Of a stretch of DNA of 13,365 nucleotides, positions 1 through 6,802 are shown piece by piece. The stretch is from Desulfonatronospira sp. Lineage in GTDB: Bacteria; Desulfobacterota; Desulfovibrionia; Desulfovibrionales; Desulfonatronovibrionaceae. Position 1 is the first letter of the stretch, and each line of letters opens with the position of its first letter. Location: assembly GCA_003563255.1 (NCBI GenBank), contig PWSL01000278.1, positions 1 to 13,365 on the forward strand. Reading direction: 5' to 3'. Below the pieces are notes generated by a model. That model did not search any database, was not told the origin of the DNA, and saw only the letters and a list, made by a program, of their open reading frames with translations. Position numbers and translations under genes: made by a program.

Positions 1-136
1 GCGAAACTTCAAAAATTTACAACCTGTCTCAATTGGGGACAGGCACTTTTGCCGTTTGATAACTTGCAATTGAACAAAAAATCAGGCGGCAAAAGAGCCA
101 GTCCCCGGAGGTCAATATATATGTTTCGCTGTAGTG
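1..136. mobile_element. MITE-like element, copy 1 (left tip lost at window edge)
   Basis: The right terminus reads as the inverse of the CACTACAGCGAAAC tip seen in the other copies. The left terminus starts at base 1 with GCGAAACTT, so about 7 bases lie outside the window and the full length would be near 143 bp. Inside is a hairpin: 35-54 (GGGGACAGGCACTTTTGCCG) pairs with 87-106 (CGGCAAAAGAGCCAGTCCCC), with two fixed mismatches. The right flank is TTAT (137-140), which fits the NTAN target duplications of the complete copies. There is no coding capacity. Small reading frames across it are not credible genes. I infer a non-autonomous element or palindromic repeat; its transposase is not in the window. 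Confidence 0.7.
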
Positions 137-204
137 TTATGTGAGCTGCGATAACTCTCATAACCATGGGCAATACTGTTGCATGTTTATCCATTTATCT
201 AAAA

Positions 205-234
205 AACTGGATTCCGGCTTTCGCCGGAATGACG
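205..234. repeat. Intergenic palindromic repeat (hairpin 211-230)
   Basis: Bases 211-230 form a perfect 8-bp stem, ATTCCGGC and GCCGGAAT, around a TTTC loop, preceded by CTGG and followed by GACGA. When read through, this type of sequence translates as WIPAFAGMT, a signature of short dispersed repeats found between genes in many proteobacteria. It is not followed by a T-tract, so I do not call it a terminator. Confidence 0.6.
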
Positions 235-240
235 AATACA

Positions 241-448
241 ATGGGCCATTCTCGTAAAGTTAGCGCCTATGAGGCCTGCCCCCTGCTTTCCAAAATAACA
301 AGCTTCGATGTAGGAACGATTATTTACACTTTTTTTGTTCAGCATTCAAGCCCAAAAATACACGCCTACAGGCACACCATCCTGTTTCAGGCCGGTCCTT
401 TTTATCCAGAGGTATCTGTTTAACCTTATTTTATCCGGAATTCCGGGG
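241..448. other. Gene-free stretch downstream of the CNNM gene
   Basis: No credible gene was seen on either strand. A short segment near 273-290 (GCCTGCCCCCTGCTTTCC) resembles the CCTGTCCCCTGCTTTCC at 9990-10006 and may be the remnant of a related repeat. A perfect 12-bp palindrome, CCGGAATTCCGG (435-446), lies just past the CNNM stop codon but lacks a T-rich tail, so termination there is uncertain. Confidence 0.4.
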
Positions 449-1504
449 TCATCTTCCGGCACCGCCGGCCTTTGTCCGGCTTTTGACCTCCAGCCTTCTT
501 TGCCTGGCCAGTTCCCTCATATCAGCCACTTCATCCGTCTCATCTACAATCTCCTTGCCCAGAATCTCTTCCATGACATCTTCCAGGGTTACCAGCCCGG
601 CTATGCCGCCATATTCGTCCAGCACCATAAACAGGTGCACCCTGGCATTCAGGCATTTGATGAGCAGACGGTCCAGACTCATTGTTTCCACCACAAAATC
701 AACCTGCCGCATGAGGTTTTCCAGCTTGATGTGGTCCTGGTCATTGGCCAAAGCTTCCAGGACCTGGCTGCGGTTGACAATGCCCACCACATCCTCCGGA
801 TCATCTCCTTCGTAGACTGGTATACGACTGTGGGGCCAGTATGTCTTGTAACCCCGGGCCTCTGAAACGCTCATCCTGGCAGGCAGGGAAAAAATCACCA
901 TCCTGGGGGTCATTATATCCTTGACCATTTTCTTGTCCAGGGAAAGAATATTTTGAATGGTCAGTTCTTCGTAAGGCTTTATGACTCCGGACCTGCGGGT
1001 CAGGCTTATCATGGCCAGCAGGTCCTCTTCCGAGGTGGTGGGACCGGGCTTTTTTCTCTCGATAAATCCCACCAGATATCTGCACACTACTATAGCCGGT
1101 TTGAGCAGCCACACCAGCACTACCAGGGGCTTGGCCAGCCTCGGGGCAATGCTTCTGTTGTAAGCCACCCCCATGGTTTTAGGAATTATTTCAGAGAATA
1201 TAAGTATTGTCAGGGTAAAGACAATGGAAAAATAGATGAGATTGTGCGCCCCCAGCACACTGGCTGCAGCTGCTCCGGCTATAGCGGCCCCGGCAGTGTT
1301 GGCCAGAGTGTTCAGGGTCAAAATGGCGGTTATAGGCTGGTCTATCCTGGAGCGCAGGATATAAAGGAGTTGCCCGCTTTTTTTCTTTTCCTTACGAAGC
1401 CTTTCAATGTAGCTCCAGGGCACGGAATAAAGCGAAGCCTCGGCTATCGAGCAAAAGGCGGAGATGATCACCGCCAGGGAGAAGGCAATTATTAGCTCCC
1501 ACAT
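449..1504 (-). CDS. CNNM (DUF21) / CBS-pair transmembrane protein
   Basis: This 351-residue protein has the architecture of the CNNM/CorC-like family, whose members are linked to divalent cation (Mg2+/Co2+) transport or its control. The N-terminal membrane domain covers about residues 1-150. It has hydrophobic segments near 2-20, 58-83, 88-105 and 126-146, an AEASL motif (21-25) and the SEIIPKT motif (104-110) typical of DUF21. A CBS pair follows: MTPR at 198-201 and IPVYEGDDPEDVVGIV (228-243) in the first CBS, and LDEYGGIAGLVTLEDVMEEI (295-314) in the second. The usual C-terminal CorC_HlyC domain is missing; only a short charged tail of about 35 residues follows. The ATG at 1504 begins directly with the first membrane segment; the ribosome site is weak. 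The gene stands alone, reading away from the repeat-rich gap. The family is secure, but the transported ion is not known. Confidence 0.88.
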   Translation of the reverse strand: MWELIIAFSLAVIISAFCSIAEASLYSVPWSYIERLRKEKKKSGQLLYILRSRIDQPITAILTLNTLANTAGAAIAGAAAASVLGAHNLIYFSIVFTLTILIFSEIIPKTMGVAYNRSIAPRLAKPLVVLVWLLKPAIVVCRYLVGFIERKKPGPTTSEEDLLAMISLTRRSGVIKPYEELTIQNILSLDKKMVKDIMTPRMVIFSLPARMSVSEARGYKTYWPHSRIPVYEGDDPEDVVGIVNRSQVLEALANDQDHIKLENLMRQVDFVVETMSLDRLLIKCLNARVHLFMVLDEYGGIAGLVTLEDVMEEILGKEIVDETDEVADMRELARQRRLEVKSRTKAGGAGR

Positions 1505-1634
1505 ATTTCACTAATCCGCTAACACAAGGATTGACTGGAGGCAAGCATAAACATTAAAGACTCGTATCTGTTCAGCACTTTCCAGTAGGGGCATGGGGAC
1601 TGTCCCCTGCTGAATAAAAAACGTATACAGATAT
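1505..1634. other. Gene-free gap left of the nested elements
   Basis: This is the upstream region of the CNNM gene, which should hold its promoter; I could not pick one with confidence. It contains a short palindrome, GGGGACTGTCCCC (1595-1607). This resembles a collapsed form of the hairpin core in the neighbouring elements and may be a decayed copy. Confidence 0.35.
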
Positions 1635-1717
1635 CACTACAGCGACACTTTGTGTTAATTTTTGCCTCGGCCACTGGGAACAGGCACCCGGCACTTATTT
1701 TCCTAAGGAAGACTTAC

Positions 1718-1872
1718 CACTACAGCGAAACTTATGATTGACCTCCGGGGACTGGCTCTCCCCGCACTTATTTTTTCCAATAAAACCAAGATCATTTTTA
1801 ATAAAAATAAGTGCGGGGGTGCCTGTCCCCAGTTTAGGCAGGTTGAAAAGTTTTATAAGTTTCGCTGTAGTG
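1718..1872. mobile_element. MITE-like element, copy 3 (inserted inside copy 2)
   Basis: This complete 155-bp element has perfect 18-bp terminal inverted repeats, CACTACAGCGAAACTTAT at 1718-1735 and its complement at 1855-1872. TTAC flanks it on both sides (1714-1717 and 1873-1876). The internal hairpin pairs 1747-1776 (GGGGACTGGCT start) with 1803-1830 (GTGCCTGTCCCC end) around a 26-base loop. It belongs to the same subfamily as copy 1, judged by terminus and flanking bases, but its internal hairpin is inverted relative to copies 1 and 2. It lies in the loop region of copy 2, so it probably inserted later. Confidence 0.75.
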
Positions 1873-1889
1873 TTACGGATTATTATAAT
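1861..1889 (+). promoter_or_regulatory. Possible promoter for the heptose operon, within the nested elements
   Basis: A consensus -10 box TATAAT lies at 1884-1889, in the outer element just past the TTAC duplication. Seventeen bases upstream, a weak -35 match, TTCGCT (1861-1866), falls in the right terminus of the inner element. Transcription would start near 1896 and give a leader of about 85 bases to the gmhB-like gene. The -10 box is good, but the -35 matches only three of six bases. Confidence 0.3.
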
Positions 1890-1981
1890 AAATGCGGGCA
1901 GCCAGTCCCCTTCGAGTTCAAATAAAGTGTCGCTGTAGCGATATCAGAAAAACAATTCAACCCTGCCGGGTAAGAGCATCC

Positions 1982-2620
1982 TTGGACATCAAAAATATTT
2001 TTCTGGACCGGGACGGGACCATTATAGAGGATAGACACTACCTCTGCCACCCCCGAGAAATCCGGTTTCTGCCTGGAGCTGTTTTGGCCATGCAGACCAT
2101 GACACAGGCCGGGTGCAGGCTTTTTGTGGTCACCAACCAAAGCGGCATAGGCCGGGGATACTTCAGTCTTACAGACTACCAGCGAGTACATGAAAGGCTT
2201 TTGGAACTGCTCGCAGTCAGGGGCGTTCAAATCCAGGACAGCGCCTTCTGCCCTCACGCCCCGGAGAAAGGGTGCTCCTGTCGTAAGCCGGGTACCGGCA
2301 TGTGGGAAAAACTATGCGCCAGGCATGGACTCCTGGCGCGGGAATCAGTCATGCTCGGGGACAAAAAAGATGATATATTATTCGGGCAGGCCTGCGGTTT
2401 TAGAGCATCTATGCTGCTTTGCACCGGAAAAGGCCGAAAAACCCTGGCCCAGCTTGGCTTGGAACCAACCCTCAGCCAGTGGTCTGAGCCCTGCAGCCGG
2501 GCATTACCCGGCATCCCCGCTGCTGTTGCCCGGGACCTGCCGGCGGCCTGGAGCTGGCTGCAGCAAAGATATGCAAACGCCTCTCTTGGGCATGCGTGCA
2601 ATTCAGCAGGTGAACCTTGA
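1982..2620 (+). CDS. gmhB: D-glycero-D-manno-heptose 1,7-bisphosphate 7-phosphatase (GmhB-type HAD)
   Basis: This 212-residue HAD phosphatase is expected to remove the C7 phosphate of heptose bisphosphate on the way to ADP-heptose for LPS core. FLDRDGT (7-13) carries the nucleophile D9 and general acid D11. VVTNQSGIGRGY (49-60) is motif II with its loop. CPHAPEKGCSCRKP (90-103) gives the zinc site C90, H92, C98, C100 and the family's RKP. GDKKDD (126-131) is the metal-binding motif. I chose the TTG at 1982 because homologues begin just before xxIFLDRDGT; the earlier in-frame ATG at 1892 lies inside the repeat element. It overlaps the following heptosyltransferase by 4 bp, which supports the pathway role. 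A histidinol-phosphatase of the same fold is the main alternative, made less likely by the context. Confidence 0.85.
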   Translation: MDIKNIFLDRDGTIIEDRHYLCHPREIRFLPGAVLAMQTMTQAGCRLFVVTNQSGIGRGYFSLTDYQRVHERLLELLAVRGVQIQDSAFCPHAPEKGCSCRKPGTGMWEKLCARHGLLARESVMLGDKKDDILFGQACGFRASMLLCTGKGRKTLAQLGLEPTLSQWSEPCSRALPGIPAAVARDLPAAWSWLQQRYANASLGHACNSAGEP

Positions 2621-3648
2621 ACTTCAAAAATATCGGAATCTGGCAGACCGCCTTTTTAGGGGATGCGGTACTGACCCTGCCCCTGCTTCATAACCTGTCC
2701 CTGGCCTTTCCACAGGCCCGGTTGAGCTTTTTTGTGCGCAAGGGGCTTGGCCCTCTTTTTGAGCCGGACCCAGGCCTTGAAGTGCTGGAAGTAGACAAGT
2801 ACGGACGGGACAGGGGGCCGGGGGGCATGCTTCGCCTGGCCGCCAGGATCAGAAGCGCCGGCTTTGACCTCTGGGTATCCCCCCACGCAAGTTTCAGAAG
2901 CGCAGCCCTGGCTGTTTCATCCGGTGCCGGGACACGCATCGGCTACGACTCCCCCTGGTTCAATCGCCGGGCTTACACCTGCACTGTCAGCAGGCGCTTT
3001 GAAGAGCTGGATGAGATTGAACGGATCCTGCAGCTGCTAAAGCCCCTGAATATCGCCTGTACTCAGAGCCGGCCCAGGCTCCACCTGGATCCCTTGGCCG
3101 CGGAAAACGCCAGGGAATTCTGGCGGGAGTACATCACCGGCCCGGTTCTGGGGGTGCATCCGGGGGCCGCCTGGGCCACCAAAAAATGGTCCGGAAGGAA
3201 CTATGCAGCCGTCATAGACATGCTGCATGCTAAACTGGGCATTCAGGTCATGCTTTTTGCAGGTCCCGGCGAGGAAGAGACGGCCCGGGGAATTGCAGAC
3301 CTGGTCCGACGTCCGGATTTGTTGATCAACCTCTCTGGAAGGCTGGATCTGCCCAGCCTGGCAGCCTTTCTGAGAAAGCTGGACTGTTACCTGTGCAACG
3401 ATTCCGGGCCCATGCACCTGGCCTGGGTGCAAATGACCCCTGTGGTGGCCCTTTTTGGACCCACCACCAGAAAACTGGGGTTTTTTCCCAGGGGAGAGCA
3501 CTCGACCGTGCTTGAAACCGACCTTGAATGCAGGCCCTGCGGACTGCATGGTCCCAGGGCATGTCCCCGGGAACACCATCGCTGCATGCAGGATATCACC
3601 CCTGAAAGGGTGTTTTACGCTTTGAAGGAAAAACTTCGTGACTGCTGA
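2617..3648 (+). CDS. Glycosyltransferase family 9 heptosyltransferase (WaaF/WaaC-like), first copy
   Basis: This 343-residue GT-B enzyme is expected to transfer heptose from ADP-heptose to the LPS inner core at the cytoplasmic face of the inner membrane. TAFLGDAVLTLP near the N-terminus holds D16, the position of the proposed catalytic aspartate of WaaC/WaaF. GVHPGAAWATKKW (179-191) and NDSGPMHLAW (261-270) followed by ALFGPTT (278-284) form the ADP-heptose binding half. A cysteine-rich tail (C305, C308, C316, C323) follows. Translation probably starts at TTG 2617, which overlaps the upstream TGA as TTGA, with an AGCAGG ribosome site 7 bases upstream. The C-terminal codons overlap the next gene by 11 bp. 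Family assignment is firm; which heptose position it adds is not determined. Confidence 0.88.
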   Translation: MNFKNIGIWQTAFLGDAVLTLPLLHNLSLAFPQARLSFFVRKGLGPLFEPDPGLEVLEVDKYGRDRGPGGMLRLAARIRSAGFDLWVSPHASFRSAALAVSSGAGTRIGYDSPWFNRRAYTCTVSRRFEELDEIERILQLLKPLNIACTQSRPRLHLDPLAAENAREFWREYITGPVLGVHPGAAWATKKWSGRNYAAVIDMLHAKLGIQVMLFAGPGEEETARGIADLVRRPDLLINLSGRLDLPSLAAFLRKLDCYLCNDSGPMHLAWVQMTPVVALFGPTTRKLGFFPRGEHSTVLETDLECRPCGLHGPRACPREHHRCMQDITPERVFYALKEKLRDC

Positions 3649-4669
3649 TTTTTCAGAAACCTGTCTGGTTGTCCGCCTGGGCTCCATGGGAGACGTGGTG
3701 CTGACCACCGGGGTTCTCAAGTCCTGGCATGCCCGGTACGGGACCAGGTTTATCTTTATTACCAAAAAGCCCTTTGCCCCTGTCCTGCAAAACCACCCCG
3801 CTGTCAGTGAAATCATCCCTGTCTCAAAGCAGGACCTGACAACTCCGGGCTGGTTCAGTTTCTGCCGCCGGCTGGGGCACCGCCTGGGTCACCTGCAGCT
3901 TGTGGACCTGCATGCCAGTCTGCGCTCCAGGATCCTAGGCCTGATGTGGCCTTCCAGGACCCGTGTCTATCCTAAAATGGCCCTGCAGCGGCGTTTATAC
4001 AGCCTCAGCAGGGGCAGGTTCTTCAGGCGAAGCCTTCTGGAAACTGACGTTCCCGGACGCTATTTCAAGGCCCTTTGCCCTTACAGGTCCGGATCGGACC
4101 GTCTCGAACCATGCATTTACCTGGAACCCGCGGAAAAAGCCCGCGGTAGAAGGCTTTTGGCCGGTAGCGCAATCATGGTCAACAACTCCTCCAGCCCCGG
4201 AAAACCCCTTATAGCCCTGCATCCCTACGCCACGCATCCTGCCAAGGCCTGGCCCACGGACCACTGGCTGAGCCTGATTACCCTGCTGGAGGATCACGGC
4301 ATGGAATGGATTGTTCTGGGCAGGGAAAGATACAGACTGTTGCCGGACAGTTCCCGGGATCTTACTTCCCGGACTGATATCCGGCAGACATGTGCCCTTC
4401 TCAAGCATTGCTCCGCCCTTGTAACCGGGGATTCCGGCCCTATGCATCTGGCCCGGGCGGTAAATACCCCCCTGGTGGCCATGTTCGGCCCCACAACCCG
4501 GGAATGGGGTTTTTTTCCCACAGGCGAAAAAAACATTGTCCTGCAAACCCGCCTGCCCTGCCGGCCCTGCTCCCTGCACGGCCGCATGAGCAGGCCCTGC
4601 CCCGCTGAATGCATGACAAGCATCACACCCCGGGAAGTCCTTTCAGCCCTGCAAAACCTCCAGCTCTGA
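3638..4669 (+). CDS. Glycosyltransferase family 9 heptosyltransferase, second copy
   Basis: This is a second GT9 protein of the same length (343 residues) but clearly diverged from its neighbour, probably adding another core heptose or a related sugar. Diagnostic segments are VVRLGSMGDVVLTT (11-24) with D19 as the likely catalytic aspartate, ALHPYATHPAKAWP (193-206), and GDSGPMHLARA (264-274) followed by AMFGPTTREWGFF (281-293). It ends with a similar cysteine cluster (C308, C311, C321, C325). The start is GTG at 3638, inside the end of the first transferase, preceded by GAAGGA about 8 bases upstream. That overlap indicates translational coupling in a gmhB-GT9-GT9 operon. The pair may correspond to heptosyltransferases I and II, but I cannot say which is which. 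Confidence 0.87.
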   Translation: MTADFSETCLVVRLGSMGDVVLTTGVLKSWHARYGTRFIFITKKPFAPVLQNHPAVSEIIPVSKQDLTTPGWFSFCRRLGHRLGHLQLVDLHASLRSRILGLMWPSRTRVYPKMALQRRLYSLSRGRFFRRSLLETDVPGRYFKALCPYRSGSDRLEPCIYLEPAEKARGRRLLAGSAIMVNNSSSPGKPLIALHPYATHPAKAWPTDHWLSLITLLEDHGMEWIVLGRERYRLLPDSSRDLTSRTDIRQTCALLKHCSALVTGDSGPMHLARAVNTPLVAMFGPTTREWGFFPTGEKNIVLQTRLPCRPCSLHGRMSRPCPAECMTSITPREVLSALQNLQL

Positions 4670-4692
4670 TTCAGGCTGTTTTGGCGGTAATA

Positions 4693-4833
4693 CCGGCTTC
4701 CAGCGCTGCAGCCGGACCTGTTCAGTCCCGGAATCCGGCCTGGGGTCGGTCCCCAGGCCGGACTGCCGGTCTAAATCTTGAGCCCCCCTGCATAGTGTAA
4801 CCATTCAGGGGGATCCTCGGTGGTTACCCTGAA
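4693..4833. terminator. Hairpins between convergent transcription units
   Basis: Three inverted repeats lie between the second heptosyltransferase and mqnE. They are 4693-4698 with 4710-4715 (CCGGCT), a perfect 12-bp stem at 4734-4745 with 4751-4762 (TCCGGCCTGGGG) around a 5-base loop, and 4797-4803 with 4821-4827 (GTAACCA). None has a T-tract on either strand, so they are not classical intrinsic terminators. The strong 12-bp stem could still stop or stabilise transcripts from both directions. No gene was seen in the gap 4670-4851. Confidence 0.4.
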
Positions 4834-4851
4834 ATGAATCCTTTCCAGGCA

Positions 4852-5919
4852 TCAGGTCCGGGGCTGAAAAAAGGAGTCCCTGCGTACCGGTATCATTCCG
4901 GCTGCCTGGATGTGATGCTGCAGTTGCTCTATGCCAAGGCCCCTGGGGGTATCCGCCCCTGCGGCGTGGCCCACCTTTTCCTCCACGAGGGTCCCGTCAA
5001 AATCATCCGCCCCGTACCAGAGTCCCAGCTGGGCGGCCTTGATACCGCAAAAAACCCAGTAAGCCTTGATATGCGGTATATTGTCCAGAAAAACCCTGGA
5101 AATAGCCCACATCTTGACCATGTCCAGTCCGTCGGGGCCTTCGGCCTGCAGATCGTTGCCGCCTGTCTGGTAAGGCAGGGGAATAAAACATAAAAAACCG
5201 CCGCTTCTGTCCTGCAGATCCCGCAGGGCCTGCAGGTGATCCAGGCGATCCTGCCAGGTCTCAATGTGACCGAATAACAGGGTGCAGTTTGTGGGTATAT
5301 CCAGACTGTGGGCCAGCTCATGCACCTTAAGCCACTCTTCCCCGGAGAGTTTTTCCGGGCAGAGTTTACTGCGCAGGTGCGGGGAAAAGACCTCGGCCCC
5401 GCCTCCTGGCAGAGCATCAAGGCCTGCCTGTGTGAACTCGGTTAAAACCTGTTTTCTCGTCTTTTTATACTTTTGGGCCAGAAAAGCTATTTCCACCGCG
5501 GTGAAGGCCTTGATGTGCACCCCGGGTCTGGCCTCCTTGATGGCAGCCAGCATCTCCAGATAATAATCATAAGGTAGATCCGGGTTCAATCCGCCTACCA
5601 CATGCACTTCCTCGACAGGCTCGTGCAGCCGGCATTTTATGGCCTCCCTGACCTCTTCCACCATCATGACATAAGAGCCTTCCTCTCCTTTCCTCTTGCT
5701 GTAGGCGCAGAAGCGGCAGTCATTGACGCAGATGTTTGTATAGTTCAGGTGCTGGTTGTATACAAAAAAGGCCTGCTGCCCGAAAAGCCTGGTGCGTACC
5801 TCCAGGGCCGCCTGCCCCAGCTGGTGCACACCTGCGGAGTCCGCCAGAATCAGAGCCTCTGCCCTGGTGATGCGCTCCCCTGCCCCGGCCTTCTCTAAAG
5901 CCTGGTGCATATCACTCAT
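4852..5919 (-). CDS. mqnE: Aminofutalosine synthase (radical SAM), menaquinone biosynthesis
   Basis: This 355-residue radical SAM enzyme is expected to join 3-[(1-carboxyvinyl)oxy]benzoate to a SAM-derived adenosyl radical, giving aminofutalosine in the futalosine route to menaquinone. The cluster motif CVNDCRFC (C64, C68, C71) is the standard CX3CX2C. MqnE-type segments follow: HVVGGLNPDLPYDYYLEML, FTAVEIAFLAQ, GLDALPGGGAEVFSPHLRSK and TLLFGHIETWQDRLDHLQ, then GGFLCFIPLPYQ. Retention of GHIE and AEVF favours MqnE over the sister enzyme MqnC. The start ATG at 5919 overlaps the sppA stop by 8 bp, with AAGGTGG upstream, so it is the last gene of the rimO-rpsA-sppA run. No other menaquinone gene is nearby. 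Confidence 0.88.
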   Translation of the reverse strand: MSDMHQALEKAGAGERITRAEALILADSAGVHQLGQAALEVRTRLFGQQAFFVYNQHLNYTNICVNDCRFCAYSKRKGEEGSYVMMVEEVREAIKCRLHEPVEEVHVVGGLNPDLPYDYYLEMLAAIKEARPGVHIKAFTAVEIAFLAQKYKKTRKQVLTEFTQAGLDALPGGGAEVFSPHLRSKLCPEKLSGEEWLKVHELAHSLDIPTNCTLLFGHIETWQDRLDHLQALRDLQDRSGGFLCFIPLPYQTGGNDLQAEGPDGLDMVKMWAISRVFLDNIPHIKAYWVFCGIKAAQLGLWYGADDFDGTLVEEKVGHAAGADTPRGLGIEQLQHHIQAAGMIPVRRDSFFQPRT

Positions 5920-6802
5920 AGGAAAAAACCCACCTTGGCCCGATGAGATCCTCCCCCAGGGAGAACTCGCTCAAGATCCTGCGCAGGATGGAGATCCTCT
6001 CCTCCGGTCCTTCCAGCTGCTTGGCGTCCCTGGGCAACTGGACCTTTTCGCAGAGTATGTCCAGGGCCCGGCTCATACCTCCGAGTTCATCCACCAGACC
6101 GGCATCAAAGGCCTGCCTTCCGGTCATGGCCCGTCCGTCAGCCAGCTGGGAAACCCTTTGTTCGTCCATGCCCCTGGCCTGGGCCACGTCCATTACAAAC
6201 TGCTCATGCATATCGTCCACCAGGCCCTGGAAGTATTCTCTCTCCTCGTCGGTCATGGGGCGGGCTACGGTCCCGGCATCCTTGAACTCACCGCTGAAGA
6301 CCGTCTGATCCTGGATGCCAAGCTTTTGCAGAAGCTCCTGGATATTGGTCAGGGTAGCCTTGACCCCGATACTGGCGGTCAGGGTTCCCGGATTGGCCAC
6401 TATCACGCCGGCGGGACTGGCGACGTAGTATCCTCCCGAGGCCGCCACAGCCCCCAAAGAGGCCACCACCGGCTTCTTCCGGGCCAGTTCATATACAGCC
6501 CGGTAGACCTCCTGGGACGGGGCCACCACCCCTCCGGGGGAGTTGACTCTCAAGAGCACACCTTTTACGGAATCTTTTTCTTCCAGTTCCTGGATCCAGT
6601 CAACAATATCCCTGGAATCTGTAATAAGACCGCTGACGTTGACCACCCCGATCTTGGGCTGGGTTCTTAATTTTGGTCCGTCAAAAAAGAGAAAATTAAA
6701 AGCGGCCATGGCCAGCATGAATGTGACCACGGCCGCAATTATGAGCATGAAACCAAAAATCAGCGGATGTCTCTGACTGAATTTAGTCTTGCTTGTCTCC
6801 AT
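5912..6802 (-). CDS. sppA: Signal peptide peptidase SppA, 36-kDa type (S49 family)
   Basis: This 296-residue single-domain membrane protease is expected to degrade cleaved signal peptides in the inner membrane. A hydrophobic anchor spans about residues 13-40. RVNSPGGVV (85-93) is the conserved oxyanion region, AVAASGGYYVASPA (118-131) holds the nucleophile S122, and TASIGVKATLTN follows. FSGEFKDAG (169-177) supplies K174. The spacing of 52 residues between S122 and K174 equals the Ser147-Lys199 spacing of the Bacillus enzyme, supporting a Ser-Lys dyad. The length is that of the short SppA form, not the 67-kDa duplicated one. The start ATG at 6802 lies inside the end of rpsA, with a 20-bp overlap and AAGGGG just upstream. 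Its stop overlaps mqnE. Translation is probably coupled to both neighbours. Confidence 0.9.
   Translation of the reverse strand: METSKTKFSQRHPLIFGFMLIIAAVVTFMLAMAAFNFLFFDGPKLRTQPKIGVVNVSGLITDSRDIVDWIQELEEKDSVKGVLLRVNSPGGVVAPSQEVYRAVYELARKKPVVASLGAVAASGGYYVASPAGVIVANPGTLTASIGVKATLTNIQELLQKLGIQDQTVFSGEFKDAGTVARPMTDEEREYFQGLVDDMHEQFVMDVAQARGMDEQRVSQLADGRAMTGRQAFDAGLVDELGGMSRALDILCEKVQLPRDAKQLEGPEERISILRRILSEFSLGEDLIGPRWVFSYE

Larger units (their letters stand above)
1635..1940. mobile_element. MITE-like element, copy 2 (outer, interrupted by copy 3)
   Basis: The termini are 17-bp inverted repeats at 1635-1651 (CACTACAGCGACACTTT) and 1924-1940, with one mismatch. The element is flanked on both sides by ATAT (1631-1634 and 1941-1944), a candidate 4-bp target duplication. 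The internal hairpin arms lie at 1676-1701 (GGGAACAGGCACCCGG core) and 1887-1910 (GCCAGTCCCC end). Its middle is interrupted by copy 3. Removing copy 3 and one TTAC leaves about 147 bp, close to the size of the other copies. There is no coding capacity. Confidence 0.7.

Noticed and set aside
166..423. 85-residue plus-strand open frame
   Set aside because: It reads through the common palindromic repeat (peptide WIPAFAGMT), a known source of false gene calls.
435..446. Terminator at CCGGAATTCCGG after the CNNM gene
   Set aside because: The palindrome has no loop or T-tract and could be chance.
1734..1938. Small plus-strand open frames in the nested elements
   Set aside because: They run across inverted repeats and hairpin arms, so their sequence is set by the repeat structure. 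They show no protein motif.
5756..6670. 304-residue plus-strand open frame
   Set aside because: It lies opposite sppA and mqnE and shows no family motif.
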